A DNA stretch of 7,463 nt from Clostridiaceae bacterium (GCA_012513545.1 JAAZCB010000315.1:1-7463); one strand, 5' to 3'; counted from the first letter of the stretch, positions 1-6,243 are shown. Numbers and translations: made by a program. The notes: generated by a model not told the origin, from the letters alone.

Positions 1-82
1 CCCATACCGAACACGGCAGTTAAGCTTCTCAGTGCCGATGATACTTGGATGGCGACGTCCCGGGAAAGTAGGTCGCTGCCAG
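1..82 (+). rRNA. rrf: 5S ribosomal RNA, 3' part (5' end outside window)
   Basis: The window opens inside a 5S rRNA gene at the conserved CCCATACCGAACACGG stretch, followed by AGTTAAGC and the downstream GTAGG. By recall of Firmicutes 5S sequences this is about nucleotide 34 of a ~116-nt molecule, so the first third lies upstream. Helix IV is visible as GGATG/CGTCC (47-51 with 56-60) capped by a GCGA tetraloop of the GNRA type. The 3' end near 82 is estimated because the pairing partner of the terminal helix is missing. 5S rRNA sits in the 50S central protuberance with L5 (encoded at 6639), L18 and L25. A terminator follows at once, so this is the tail of an rRNA operon. Confidence 0.96.
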
Positions 83-91
83 ATTTATATC

Positions 92-124
92 AAAGCCTTA
101 TGGTCTATTCCATAAGGCTTTGTT
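92..124 (+). terminator. Intrinsic terminator of the rRNA operon
   Basis: Bases 92-103 (AAAGCCTTATGG) and 110-121 (CCATAAGGCTTT) form a perfect 12-bp stem with a 6-nt loop. The 3' arm runs into a short, weak U-tract (TTTGTT). It starts about 10 nt after the 5S end, as expected for an rRNA operon terminator. The interrupted U-tract leaves room for some read-through into the S10 operon. Confidence 0.85.
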
Positions 125-142
125 CATAGTGTAAAATATTGC

Positions 143-201
143 AAATAAAAAAAATAAAAAAATGCTTGCAAAAAATATAATTACGTAGTAAAATATTGAA
201 T
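143..201 (+). promoter_or_regulatory. Sigma-A promoter of the S10 operon with A-tract UP-like element
   Basis: A -35 hexamer TTGCAA (166-171) is separated by exactly 17 bp from a -10 hexamer TAAAAT (189-194), each one or two bases from consensus. Long A-tracts at 143-162, just upstream of the -35, resemble an UP element contacted by the RNA polymerase alpha subunits. The predicted start is near 199-202, which coincides with the first strand of the folded leader. The position between the rRNA terminator and rpsJ makes this the main promoter for the r-protein genes. Confidence 0.78.
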
Positions 202-394
202 GTTGTGACGAGGCATACAATGAAGTAGGAGATTGCTACATAATGTAGGTAACTTCTATGGAGAATGTCCGATTCTCGAAACCGGGCGACAAGTCACTGT
301 ACATTTTGCGATGCGCTTTATATGCGTATTAATTGGCTAAGTACAGCCCAGGTTAGACTGCCTATTATATGGCATTTATTATACCTGGGTTTTT
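200..394 (+). promoter_or_regulatory. Structured leader RNA of the S10 operon (candidate r-protein leader/attenuator)
   Basis: The untranslated leader contains several perfect or near-perfect helices. P1 pairs GTGAC 205-209 with GTCAC 293-297. Inside it lie P2 (GAAGT 222-226 with ACTTC 252-256, topped by CTACA 236-240 with TGTAG 244-248) and P3 (GAGAAT 261-266 with ATTCTC 272-277), giving a three-way junction. P4 pairs TGTAC 298-302 with GTACA 341-345 and encloses a small hairpin (311-316 with 324-329). A terminator follows directly at 347. The helices abut without gaps, as in riboswitch-like or r-protein-binding leaders. In E. coli the S10 operon is controlled by L4 binding its leader. Which ligand acts here is unknown, and I do not recognise this fold as a named family. 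Confidence 0.68.
347..394 (+). terminator. Intrinsic terminator (attenuator) upstream of rpsJ
   Basis: CCCAGGT (347-353) pairs perfectly with ACCTGGG (383-389). An inner stem TGCC 359-362 with GGCA 371-374 forms within the loop, and the hairpin is followed by five T residues (390-394). It lies downstream of the promoter and 80 nt before the rpsJ start, so it would end transcripts prematurely unless opened. Bases 280-287 can pair with 346-354 (8 bp, A350 bulged), which removes the 5' arm of the terminator. This is the expected arrangement of an antiterminator. Confidence 0.75.
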
Positions 395-425
395 ATATAA
401 CTAAACAAGAAACACCCGGCATAGT

Positions 426-467
426 GTACAGATAACTGCTTGTTGTACGTAACAATAATAAGGAGGA
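426..467 (+). promoter_or_regulatory. Small hairpin and ribosome-binding site ahead of rpsJ
   Basis: GTACA (426-430) can pair with TGTAC (444-448) across a 13-nt loop. The stem is weak and ends 12 nt before the strong Shine-Dalgarno AAGGAGGA (460-467). The site itself appears single stranded in an A-rich context. Bases 395-425 hold no gene and no clear structure. Confidence 0.4.
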
Positions 468-473
468 TTATGT

Positions 474-785
474 ATGGCAAACAAACAGAAAATCAGAATC
501 AGATTAAAGGCTTTTGATCATCAAGTTCTTGATCAATCTGCAGAAAAGATAGTGGATACTGCAAAGAGAACAGGAGCTCAGGTATCAGGACCTGTACCGC
601 TTCCTACAGAGAAGGAAATTATAACAATACTGAGAGCACCACATAAGTATAAGGATGCGCGTGAGCAATTCGAAATGAGGACGCATAAAAGACTTATAGA
701 TATATTGCTTCCAACACCTAAGACGGTAGATGCTCTTATGAGATTGGATCTTCCTGCTGGTGTGGATATTGAAATCAAACTTTAA
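474..785 (+). CDS. rpsJ: 30S ribosomal protein S10 (NusE)
   Basis: S10 is a 30S head protein and, as NusE, joins NusB in antitermination complexes on boxA RNA. The 103-residue product has the usual length and the family pattern: [10 protein letters not shown] (8-17) opens the first strand, [15 protein letters not shown] (31-45) leads into the long loop that reaches into the head rRNA, and [15 protein letters not shown] (63-77) and [20 protein letters not shown] (84-103) close the fold. The ATG at 474 has AAGGAGGA six bases upstream; the ATG at 470 is out of frame. It is the first gene of the operon and is preceded by a ~270-nt leader with a terminator rather than by tuf. A 78-nt gap to rplC follows. 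Confidence 0.98.
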   Translation: MANKQKIRIRLKAFDHQVLDQSAEKIVDTAKRTGAQVSGPVPLPTEKEIITILRAPHKYKDAREQFEMRTHKRLIDILLPTPKTVDALMRLDLPAGVDIEIKL

Positions 786-863
786 TTAGTATGGCGTTTT
801 GTGAATCAGGTCATGTTCACATAAGTGAATTGTGAACCAATAACCATAGGAGGGAATGAAAGA
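786..863 (+). promoter_or_regulatory. rpsJ-rplC intergenic region with alternative hairpins
   Basis: This is the longest gap between genes of the operon (78 nt). GTTCAC (815-820) can pair with GTGAAC (832-837), or its TTCAC with the nearer GTGAA (825-829), so two hairpins compete. A third GTGAA lies at 801-805. There is no U-tract, so a terminator is unlikely. It may be a processing or mRNA-stability element, or chance. Confidence 0.3.
848..854 (+). promoter_or_regulatory. Ribosome-binding site that fixes the rplC start
   Basis: AGGAGGG lies nine bases before the ATG at 864. An in-frame GTG at 825 would add 13 residues, but it has no Shine-Dalgarno of its own, and those residues (MNCEPITIGGNER) are just the translation of this site and the hairpin. 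Confidence 0.85.
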
Positions 864-1502
864 ATGAATAAGTTCATACTGGGCAAAAAAGTTGGAATGA
901 CACAAGTGTTTACAGAGGACGGATTATCAATTCCAGTAACTGTAATAGAAGCTGGACCGGTTACTGTTGTTCAGAAGAAGACGACAGAAACAGACGGTTA
1001 CAACGCAGTAAAGGTAGGGTATTCGGATATACCTGAGAAAAGGCTTACCAAGCCGGCTCGTGGAGTTTTTTCAAAGCTTAAGTTATCCACAAAGAAGTAT
1101 TTAAAAGAATTTAGAGCCGAAGGAATTGAGAAGTATGAAGTAGGTCAGGAAATTAAGGTTTCGGATATGTTCCAAAATGGTGACAGAATTGATGTAACCG
1201 GTATTTCTAAAGGAAAGGGCTTTGCTGGAGTAATAAAAAGATATGGCCACGCAAGGGGTAAAGAGACACACGGCTCAATGTATCATAGAAGAGTTGGATC
1301 TATGGGAGCGAATACAAATCCTGCAAGGGTTTTTAAAGGTAAAAAGCTACCAGGACATATGGGGGTTGACAAGGTTACTGTTCAGAACCTTGATATTGTC
1401 AGGGTTGATGCGGATAGAAACCTTCTCCTGGTTAAAGGAGCAGTTCCGGGAGCAAAAGGTGGCTTACTTATTATAAAGGATACTGTTAAGTCCGGGAAAT
1501 AA
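864..1502 (+). CDS. rplC: 50S ribosomal protein L3
   Basis: L3 is an early-assembling 50S protein that binds 23S rRNA and sends a finger toward the peptidyl-transferase centre. From the ATG at 864 the product is 212 residues, close to the ~209 usual in Firmicutes. It starts with the typical [16 protein letters not shown] and carries the signature [12 protein letters not shown] followed by [19 protein letters not shown] and [12 protein letters not shown], which form the central finger. The C-terminal half ends in a typical [17 protein letters not shown]. The in-frame GTG at 825 is rejected as start because AGGAGGG (848-854) serves the ATG. rplD follows after 23 nt. Confidence 0.97.
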   Translation: MNKFILGKKVGMTQVFTEDGLSIPVTVIEAGPVTVVQKKTTETDGYNAVKVGYSDIPEKRLTKPARGVFSKLKLSTKKYLKEFRAEGIEKYEVGQEIKVSDMFQNGDRIDVTGISKGKGFAGVIKRYGHARGKETHGSMYHRRVGSMGANTNPARVFKGKKLPGHMGVDKVTVQNLDIVRVDADRNLLLVKGAVPGAKGGLLIIKDTVKSGK

Positions 1503-1525
1503 AACAGGCGAAAGGAGGAAATGAA

Positions 1526-2149
1526 ATGCCAAAAGTTGATTTGTTTGATATAAACGGTAAAGTTATTGGAGATATAGAGCTAAGTGATAGTATTTTTGGT
1601 GTAGAAGCAAAGGAGAGCGCAGTTCACCAAGTTGTGCTTAATCAATTGGCTAATAAGAGACAGGGAACTCAGTCTACAAAGACAAAAAGTGAAGTTAGAG
1701 GCGGAGGGATAAAACCCTGGAGGCAAAAAGGAACCGGTAGGGCAAGACAAGGAAGTATACGTTCTGCCCAGTGGATTAAAGGTGGAATAGTGTTAGGACC
1801 TAAACCGAGAAGTTACAGATACACTCTGCCTAAAAAGTTAAAGAGGGTGGCTCTCAGGTCTGTTCTTTCTTCAAAGGTAGCAGAAAACGAAATACTTGTT
1901 CTCGATAAACTTAGTTTTGACACCCATAAAACTAAGCAGATGGCAGATGTTTTAAAGAATCTTAAGATCGAAGACAGTGCGGTAATAGTCTTGGCAGAAA
2001 AAAATGAAAATGTTCAGCTTGCAGCAAGAAATTTGCCTGGGGTGAAGACATTGCTTGTTAATACAATGAATGTTTATGATATTGTAAAGTACAACAAGTT
2101 TATAATTACCAAGGAAGCAGTATCAAAGGTTGAGGAGGTGTACGCATAA
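1526..2149 (+). CDS. rplD: 50S ribosomal protein L4
   Basis: L4 binds domain I of 23S rRNA, lines the exit tunnel with its long loop and, in E. coli, represses its own S10 operon through the leader. The 207-residue product matches the usual length. The tunnel loop is seen at about 45-95, with [19 protein letters not shown] at 59-77. Lys63, the position mutated in erythromycin-resistant E. coli (K63E), is the normal lysine. The globular part ends in [27 protein letters not shown] lies 1511-1518; the ATG at 1521 is out of frame. Its TAA stop overlaps the rplW ATG by one base (TAATG), indicating coupled translation. It is a natural candidate ligand for the leader, but that is inference. Confidence 0.98.
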   Translation: MPKVDLFDINGKVIGDIELSDSIFGVEAKESAVHQVVLNQLANKRQGTQSTKTKSEVRGGGIKPWRQKGTGRARQGSIRSAQWIKGGIVLGPKPRSYRYTLPKKLKRVALRSVLSSKVAENEILVLDKLSFDTHKTKQMADVLKNLKIEDSAVIVLAEKNENVQLAARNLPGVKTLLVNTMNVYDIVKYNKFIITKEAVSKVEEVYA

Positions 2150-2502
2150 TGAGAACAGCCGAAGATATAATAAAAAGACCATTTATAACAGAGAAAAGTA
2201 ATAGTGAGGTTGCCAACGGAAAGTACACCTTTATAGTAGATGTAGATGCAACAAAAACTGAAATAAAGCATGCCGTTGAGAAGTTGTTTCAGGTCAGGGT
2301 TCTAAAGGTTAATACTTTGAATTTTGAAGGCAAGATGAAGAGAATGGGTGTTCATCAGGGGAGAAGGGCAGATTGGAAAAAAGCTATTGTTAAAATAGAT
2401 CTTGATCCCAAGCCGGTAGCTTATCTTGCAAAAGGCGGCAAACAAGTTCCTGTTAACAGGAAGGTTAAAACCAGTATTGAAGAATTTGGAGTTACACAAT
2501 AA
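2149..2502 (+). CDS. rplW: 50S ribosomal protein L23 with C-terminal extension
   Basis: L23 sits at the polypeptide exit and is the docking site for trigger factor and the signal recognition particle. The core (1-~95) is clear: RPFITEKS (10-17), then [37 protein letters not shown] and [12 protein letters not shown]. Glu15 matches the E. coli Glu18 that contacts trigger factor. The product has 117 residues against ~95-100 usual. The excess is a basic tail after [11 protein letters not shown], ending [10 protein letters not shown]. The reading frame is continuous and ends at a normal TAA, so the tail is not a frameshift. The start overlaps the rplD stop, with GAGGAGGTG (2132-2140) inside rplD as binding site. 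Confidence 0.96.
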   Translation: MRTAEDIIKRPFITEKSNSEVANGKYTFIVDVDATKTEIKHAVEKLFQVRVLKVNTLNFEGKMKRMGVHQGRRADWKKAIVKIDLDPKPVAYLAKGGKQVPVNRKVKTSIEEFGVTQ

Positions 2503-2506
2503 GCTT

Positions 2507-2525
2507 AATCTTATTTGTTAAGATT
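2507..2525 (+). repeat. Short inverted repeat between rplW and rplB
   Basis: AATCTTA (2507-2513) and TAAGATT (2519-2525) form a perfect 7-bp hairpin with a 5-nt loop. It is AT-rich and lacks a U-tract, so it is not a terminator. It lies just upstream of the rplB ribosome-binding site and could protect or space the mRNA, or mean nothing. Confidence 0.35.
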
Positions 2526-2544
2526 TATAAAGGAGTGAAAAGAC

Positions 2545-3378
2545 ATGCCAGTAAAAAAGTACAATCCTACATCACCAGCTAGAAGGTTTATGACAGTATC
2601 GACTTTTGAGGAAATCACCAAGAAAGAGCCGGAAAAGTCATTGCTTGAGCCTATTAAGAAAACTGGCGGCAGGAACTCATATGGTAGGATTACTGTGCGT
2701 CATCATGGTGGGGGAGCAAGACAGAAGTATAGGGTTATAGATTTCAAAAGAGATAAAGACGGAATAAAGGCAAAAGTTGCGGCTATAGAATACGATCCTA
2801 ACAGGACAGCCAACATAGCTCTGCTTTATTATCTTGATGGTGAAAAAAGATATATAATTGCACCGGAAGGTTTAAAAGTCGGAGATATAGTTGAATCCGG
2901 CGAGAATGCAGATATAAAGCCGGGAAATGCACTTCCTCTTAGCAGCATACCAATTGGTACGATGATTCATAATATTGAGTTAAAGCCCGGAAAAGGTGCT
3001 CAGATAGTTAGAGCAGCAGGGAATGAAGCTCAGCTTATGGCAAAAGAGGGTAATTATGCTCAGATAAGGCTTCCTTCGGGAGAAGTAAGGATGTTCAGGT
3101 TAAACTGTAAAGCCAGCATTGGACAGGTTGGGAATATTGAAAATGAAAACATCTCAATCGGTAAAGCAGGAAGAAAAAGATGGATGGGTGTAAGACCTAC
3201 AGTCAGAGGTGTTGTTATGAATCCTGTTGACCATCCACATGGTGGTGGTGAAGGAAAATCACCTATTGGCAGACCTAGTCCTGTAACACCTTGGGGTAAG
3301 CCTACATTAGGTTATAAGACAAGAAAGAAGAAGAAAGCATCTGACCAATTTATTGTTAAGAGAAGGAATAAAAAGTAA
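2545..3378 (+). CDS. rplB: 50S ribosomal protein L2
   Basis: L2 is a primary 23S rRNA-binding protein needed for subunit association and peptidyl-transferase activity. The 277 residues equal the B. subtilis length. The N-terminal part has the OB-like RNA-binding region with [20 protein letters not shown] (41-60) and [11 protein letters not shown]. The SH3-like part contains [13 protein letters not shown] (127-139) and [19 protein letters not shown]. The hallmark [10 protein letters not shown] is at 228-237, with His230 matching the histidine important for activity in E. coli L2. A basic tail (KTRKKKK...VKRRNKK) ends the protein. The binding site AAGGAGTG (2530-2537) is slightly off the operon consensus. 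The gap to rpsS is 69 nt and shows no clear signal. Confidence 0.98.
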   Translation: MPVKKYNPTSPARRFMTVSTFEEITKKEPEKSLLEPIKKTGGRNSYGRITVRHHGGGARQKYRVIDFKRDKDGIKAKVAAIEYDPNRTANIALLYYLDGEKRYIIAPEGLKVGDIVESGENADIKPGNALPLSSIPIGTMIHNIELKPGKGAQIVRAAGNEAQLMAKEGNYAQIRLPSGEVRMFRLNCKASIGQVGNIENENISIGKAGRKRWMGVRPTVRGVVMNPVDHPHGGGEGKSPIGRPSPVTPWGKPTLGYKTRKKKKASDQFIVKRRNKK

Positions 3379-3447
3379 TTTTTATAATTAAGTAAGTATA
3401 ACATGAAATTGGCTTATAACAGCTAATGAAAGGAGGAACAGGGATAG

Positions 3448-3732
3448 ATGAGCAGGTCGATTAAAAAAGGACCATATATTGAGTCAAGGCTTATTAGCAG
3501 AATAGAGGCTATGAATGAGAAAAACGAGAAAAAAGTGCTGAAGACTTGGTCAAGAGCATCTACTATATTTCCACAAATGGTTGGACATACAATAGCAGTT
3601 CATGATGGAAGAAAGCATGTGCCAGTGTACGTATCGGAAGATATGGTGGGCCACAAGCTTGGTGAATTTGCTCCGACAAGGACTTTTAAAGGTCATGGCA
3701 GCCATACGGAAAGATCAACGTCATTAAAGTAA
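3448..3732 (+). CDS. rpsS: 30S ribosomal protein S19
   Basis: S19 pairs with S13 in the 30S head and contacts the A-site finger of the 50S subunit. The 94-residue protein is of normal length and shows the signature SRSIKKGPY (2-10), [46 protein letters not shown] (in two blocks, 33-52 and 53-78) and the basic tail [20 protein letters not shown] (3429-3436) precedes the ATG by 11 bases, a slightly long spacing. The gene lies between rplB and rplV as in nearly all bacteria. Confidence 0.98.
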   Translation: MSRSIKKGPYIESRLISRIEAMNEKNEKKVLKTWSRASTIFPQMVGHTIAVHDGRKHVPVYVSEDMVGHKLGEFAPTRTFKGHGSHTERSTSLK

Positions 3733-3750
3733 AGAAAAGTTTAATATGAA

Positions 3751-3756
3751 AGGAGG
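3751..3756 (+). promoter_or_regulatory. Ribosome-binding site that fixes the TTG start of rplV
   Basis: AGGAGG, within AAAGGAGGAA, lies eight bases before the TTG at 3765. No other start codon with such a site occurs before the conserved L22 core, which supports translation of the whole N-terminal extension. Confidence 0.8.
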
Positions 3757-3764
3757 AATTCCAG

Positions 3765-4247
3765 TTGGATAACACTGCAAAATCTAAACAGGAACTTCTT
3801 GAAGATAAGGAAAAAGCTTTGGAAGCTTATGGATTAATTAATAGAAAATCTCGAAAACTTCCTATTCTTACCAAGGATGAAAAAAAGAAGCTCGGAATAG
3901 GTAGGGATCAGGGAAAGTCAGTATTGAAGTATGCAAGGATATCTTCAAGGAAGGTTAAAATTGTCCTTGATTTGATAAAAAATAAAAATATTGATGAGGC
4001 ATATGGTATACTCAAGTTTACACCCAAAGCTGCATCGGATATATTGTTCAAGCTTTTGAAATCAGCAGAAGCAAATGCAACAAATGATCCAAATAAGAGT
4101 CTTAACAGAGATTCATTATATGTAGCTGAAGCATACGCAAATCAGGGTCCTACCTTGAAAAGAATTATGCCGAGAGCACAGGGTAGAGCTAATAGAATTA
4201 AGAAAAGAACGAGTCATATAACTTTGGTAGTCAAGGAAAGAAAATAA
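3765..4247 (+). CDS. rplV: 50S ribosomal protein L22 with N-terminal extension
   Basis: L22 binds all six 23S rRNA domains; its globular part lies at the tunnel exit and its beta-hairpin lines the tunnel. Usual length is 110-115 residues; this product has 160. The core begins near residue 51 (KSVLKYARISSRKVKIVLDLI) and carries FTPKAASDILFKLLKSAEANA and the hairpin GPTLKRIMPRAQGRANRIKKRTSHITLVV (128-156, two blocks). The first 50 residues are a charged segment with a likely helix (SKQELLEDKEKALEAYGLI, 7-25) and a lysine-rich stretch (KDEKKKLG). Translation starts at TTG 3765; the AGGAGG site eight bases upstream excludes a start at the core. Related clostridia may share the extension; I cannot verify this. 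Confidence 0.95.
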   Translation: MDNTAKSKQELLEDKEKALEAYGLINRKSRKLPILTKDEKKKLGIGRDQGKSVLKYARISSRKVKIVLDLIKNKNIDEAYGILKFTPKAASDILFKLLKSAEANATNDPNKSLNRDSLYVAEAYANQGPTLKRIMPRAQGRANRIKKRTSHITLVVKERK

Positions 4248-4268
4248 CTTGGAGAAGGAGGGTGGATA

Positions 4269-4937
4269 ATGGGCCAAAAAGTTAATCCCCATGGGTTAAG
4301 AATAGGAATTATAAAAGATTGGGATACAAAATGGTATGCCAGTGATAAAAATTTCAGCGAGTTCTTGGTTGAAGATTTTAAAATAAGAAAATTCATTAAG
4401 AAGAAGCTTTATACTGCAGGCATATCCAGGATTGAGATTGAAAGAGCTGCCAATAAGATAAAGGTAAATGTCAATACAGCAAAACCGGGTCTTGTTATTG
4501 GAAAAGGTGGTTCAGGAATAGATGAACTCAGAAAACAGCTTGAAAGACTTACTCAAAAGAGTGTTCTTATAAACATAACAGAAATAAAAGTACCGGAACT
4601 TGATTCACAAATTGTTGCTGAAAACATTGCATCACAGCTCGAAAAAAGAATTTCATTCAGAAGGGCTATGAAGCAGGCAATGTCAAGAGCTATGAAACTT
4701 GGAGCAAAGGGCGTTAAGACAAATGTTTCAGGACGTCTTGGCGGTGCGGAAATAGCAAGAAATGAGCATTATCATGAAGGTACAATACCTCTTCAGACTT
4801 TAAGGGCAGATGTTGACTACGGATTTGCAGAAGCTGATACAACATACGGCAAGATCGGTGTTAAGGTCTGGATTTACAAAGGTGAAGTTCTTCCAGCTGT
4901 AAAGAGGGAAAGAAAGCCGGAAGGAGGAGTTAAGTAA
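4269..4937 (+). CDS. rpsC: 30S ribosomal protein S3
   Basis: S3 lines the mRNA entry channel with S4 and S5 and contributes to mRNA unwinding. The product has 222 residues, normal for the family. It begins [14 protein letters not shown], has a type II KH domain with the GxxG motif GKGG at 78-81, and then the S3 C-terminal domain with [18 protein letters not shown]. Arg131, Arg132 and Lys135 coincide with the E. coli residues implicated in helicase activity. The end is the usual [16 protein letters not shown] plus a short basic tail. AAGGAGG (4255-4261) lies seven bases before the ATG. The stop TAA shares its last base with the ATG of rplP, so translation is probably coupled. Confidence 0.98.
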   Translation: MGQKVNPHGLRIGIIKDWDTKWYASDKNFSEFLVEDFKIRKFIKKKLYTAGISRIEIERAANKIKVNVNTAKPGLVIGKGGSGIDELRKQLERLTQKSVLINITEIKVPELDSQIVAENIASQLEKRISFRRAMKQAMSRAMKLGAKGVKTNVSGRLGGAEIARNEHYHEGTIPLQTLRADVDYGFAEADTTYGKIGVKVWIYKGEVLPAVKRERKPEGGVK

Positions 4938-5374
4938 TGTTATTGCCTAAGAGAGTTAAGCGTAGAAAGGTCCAAAGAGGCAGAATGAAAGGTGTAGCTA
5001 CAAGAGGTAATACTGTTGCTCATGGAGAATTCGGTCTCCAGGCGCTAGAACCAGCCTGGATAACAAGCAATCAGATTGAAGCTGCCAGGGTTGCCATGAC
5101 TCGTTTCATAAAAAGAGGCGGTCAGGTTTGGATAAAAATATTTCCTGATAAACCTGTTACACAGAAACCTGCCGAAACAAGGATGGGTAGTGGTAAAGGT
5201 TCACCCGAGTATTGGGTTGCAGTAGTAAAACCGGGAAGAGTATTATTTGAAATTGCAGGCGTGTCAGAAGAAGTTGCAAGAGAAGCTTTAAGGCTTGCAA
5301 TGCATAAACTTCCTATAAAGTGTAAATTTGTATCACGCGATGAAGAAATGGGTGGTGAAGCAAATGAAAGCTAA
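4937..5374 (+). CDS. rplP: 50S ribosomal protein L16
   Basis: L16 is a late-assembling 50S protein close to the A-site tRNA. The 145-residue product matches the ~144 usual in Firmicutes. It starts [19 protein letters not shown], followed by [22 protein letters not shown] and the loop [21 protein letters not shown] (80-100) near the peptidyl-transferase centre. Arg82 corresponds to the arginine hydroxylated in E. coli L16. It ends in the typical [14 protein letters not shown]. The binding site AAGGAGGAG (4921-4929) lies inside the rpsC tail. The last 11 bases overlap the start of rpmC, the arrangement seen in other Firmicutes. Confidence 0.98.
   Translation: MLLPKRVKRRKVQRGRMKGVATRGNTVAHGEFGLQALEPAWITSNQIEAARVAMTRFIKRGGQVWIKIFPDKPVTQKPAETRMGSGKGSPEYWVAVVKPGRVLFEIAGVSEEVAREALRLAMHKLPIKCKFVSRDEEMGGEANES
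5350..5357 (+). promoter_or_regulatory. Weak ribosome-binding site of rpmC inside rplP
   Basis: GGGTGGTG, six bases before the ATG at 5364, is the poorest Shine-Dalgarno match in the operon because the bases also encode the L16 tail (Met-Gly-Gly-Glu). Efficient L29 synthesis probably depends on ribosomes finishing rplP. It also supports 5364 over the in-frame TTG at 5328. Confidence 0.6.
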
Positions 5375-5567
5375 AGAAATAAGAGAAAAAACCCAGGATG
5401 AATTGGTAAAAGAATTGGGCGAATTAAAGTCGGAACTGTTTAAATTAAGATTTCAGCATGCAACCAACCAGTTGGATAATCCTATGAAATTAAAGGACGT
5501 TAAGAAGTCAATTGCTCGTATAAAGACTATATTGAAAGAAAGAGAATTAAAAGGTGTTCAGGTTTAA
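5364..5567 (+). CDS. rpmC: 50S ribosomal protein L29
   Basis: L29 is a small helical-hairpin protein next to L23 at the tunnel exit. From the ATG at 5364 it has 67 residues, the usual size, and begins [31 protein letters not shown] (in blocks), with the second helix around [17 protein letters not shown]. The frame is open back to a TTG at 5328, but the extra 12 residues ([12 protein letters not shown]) are out-of-frame rplP sequence. The gene overlaps rplP by 11 bases and depends on a weak site, suggesting translational coupling. Confidence 0.96.
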   Translation: MKAKEIREKTQDELVKELGELKSELFKLRFQHATNQLDNPMKLKDVKKSIARIKTILKERELKGVQV

Positions 5568-5591
5568 TACCTTGGAAGGAGGTAGGTTTAG

Positions 5592-5849
5592 TTGGCTGAT
5601 AGAGCGCTAAGAAAAACTAGGATAGGAAAAGTTACCAGTGATAAAATGGAAAAAACAGTTGTTGTTAGCATAGAAGGTTCAGTTCAGCATCCTTTGTATA
5701 AGAAGTTTGTTAAAAGAACCTATAAGTTAAAAGCCCATGATGAAAGCAACGAGTGTAAAATTGGTGACAAGGTAAAAGTAATGGAAACTCGTCCTCTTAG
5801 CAAGGATAAGAGGTGGAGAGTTGTAGAAATAATAGAAAAGGCTCGCTAA
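5592..5849 (+). CDS. rpsQ: 30S ribosomal protein S17
   Basis: S17 is an OB-fold protein that binds 16S rRNA early in 30S assembly. The 85-residue product is of normal length and carries [22 protein letters not shown] (7-28, family start), [19 protein letters not shown] and the signature [22 protein letters not shown]. Translation starts at TTG 5592; the following [12 protein letters not shown] is typical, there is no nearby ATG, and AAGGAGGT (5576-5583) is at proper distance. It is one of three TTG starts in this operon. Confidence 0.97.
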   Translation: MADRALRKTRIGKVTSDKMEKTVVVSIEGSVQHPLYKKFVKRTYKLKAHDESNECKIGDKVKVMETRPLSKDKRWRVVEIIEKAR

Positions 5850-5874
5850 AAGCTATAAGAAAGGAGGCTGGAAC

Positions 5875-6243
5875 ATGATTCAAGCTCAAACGGCACTTAA
5901 GGGAGCAGATAACACTGGAGCGAAGAGGTTAATGTGTATAAAGGTCCTGGGTGGATCAAAGAGAAAGTATGCAAATATTGGAGATGTTATTGTTGCTTCA
6001 GTTAAAGATGCAACACCCGGTGGAGTTGTTAAAAAAGGTGATGTTGTCAGGTGCGTTATTGTTCGTTCAAAAAGAGGCGTTAGAAGGCCTGACGGTTCTT
6101 ATATAAAGTTTGATGAAAATGCTGCAGTTTTAATAAAAGAGGATAAAAATCCAAGAGGTACGCGTATATTCGGACCTGTAGCAAGAGAATTAAGGGATAA
6201 GGAATATATGAAAATATTGTCCCTCGCACCAGAAGTATTATAA
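5875..6243 (+). CDS. rplN: 50S ribosomal protein L14
   Basis: L14 lies on the 50S interface, forms intersubunit bridges with 16S rRNA next to L19, and is the target of the silencing factor RsfS. The 122 residues equal the canonical length. Seen are [27 protein letters not shown] (first strands), the [26 protein letters not shown] barrel core, and the family end [28 protein letters not shown] (two blocks). AAGGAGG (5861-5867) lies seven bases before the ATG. Nothing unusual was seen. Confidence 0.98.
   Translation: MIQAQTALKGADNTGAKRLMCIKVLGGSKRKYANIGDVIVASVKDATPGGVVKKGDVVRCVIVRSKRGVRRPDGSYIKFDENAAVLIKEDKNPRGTRIFGPVARELRDKEYMKILSLAPEVL

Noticed and set aside
220..228. Two-codon frame ATG AAG TAG at the start of the leader, a possible minimal leader peptide
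   Set aside because: No ribosome-binding site, and its bases form the base of helix P2.
200..394. T-box or a known metabolite riboswitch as identity of the leader
   Set aside because: No T-box sequence (AGGGTGGNACCGCG) and no core I know from TPP, cobalamin, c-di-GMP, THF or similar riboswitches. The downstream genes also argue for r-protein control.
265..435. A 56-codon + strand frame (MSDSRNRATSH...GIVYR) through the leader
   Set aside because: GGAG at 260-263 is too close to serve the ATG, the product resembles nothing I know, and the frame runs through the terminator and all helices. A structured leader explains the region better.
825..863. N-terminal extension of L3 from GTG 825
   Set aside because: The added residues translate the intergenic hairpin and the ribosome-binding site. 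The ATG at 864 has a good site and gives the usual L3 N-terminus.
1243..1476. 77-codon + strand frame inside rplC
   Set aside because: It lies wholly inside L3 in another frame, with no binding site and no recognisable protein.
3379..3447. Possible internal promoter or terminator between rplB and rpsS
   Set aside because: The gap is AT-rich, with two TTATAA copies, but shows no paired -35/-10 at proper spacing and no GC-bearing hairpin with a U-tract.
5328..5363. Longer L29 starting at TTG 5328
   Set aside because: The extra 12 residues are rplP coding sequence in another frame, with no binding site. The ATG at 5364 gives the standard 67-residue protein.
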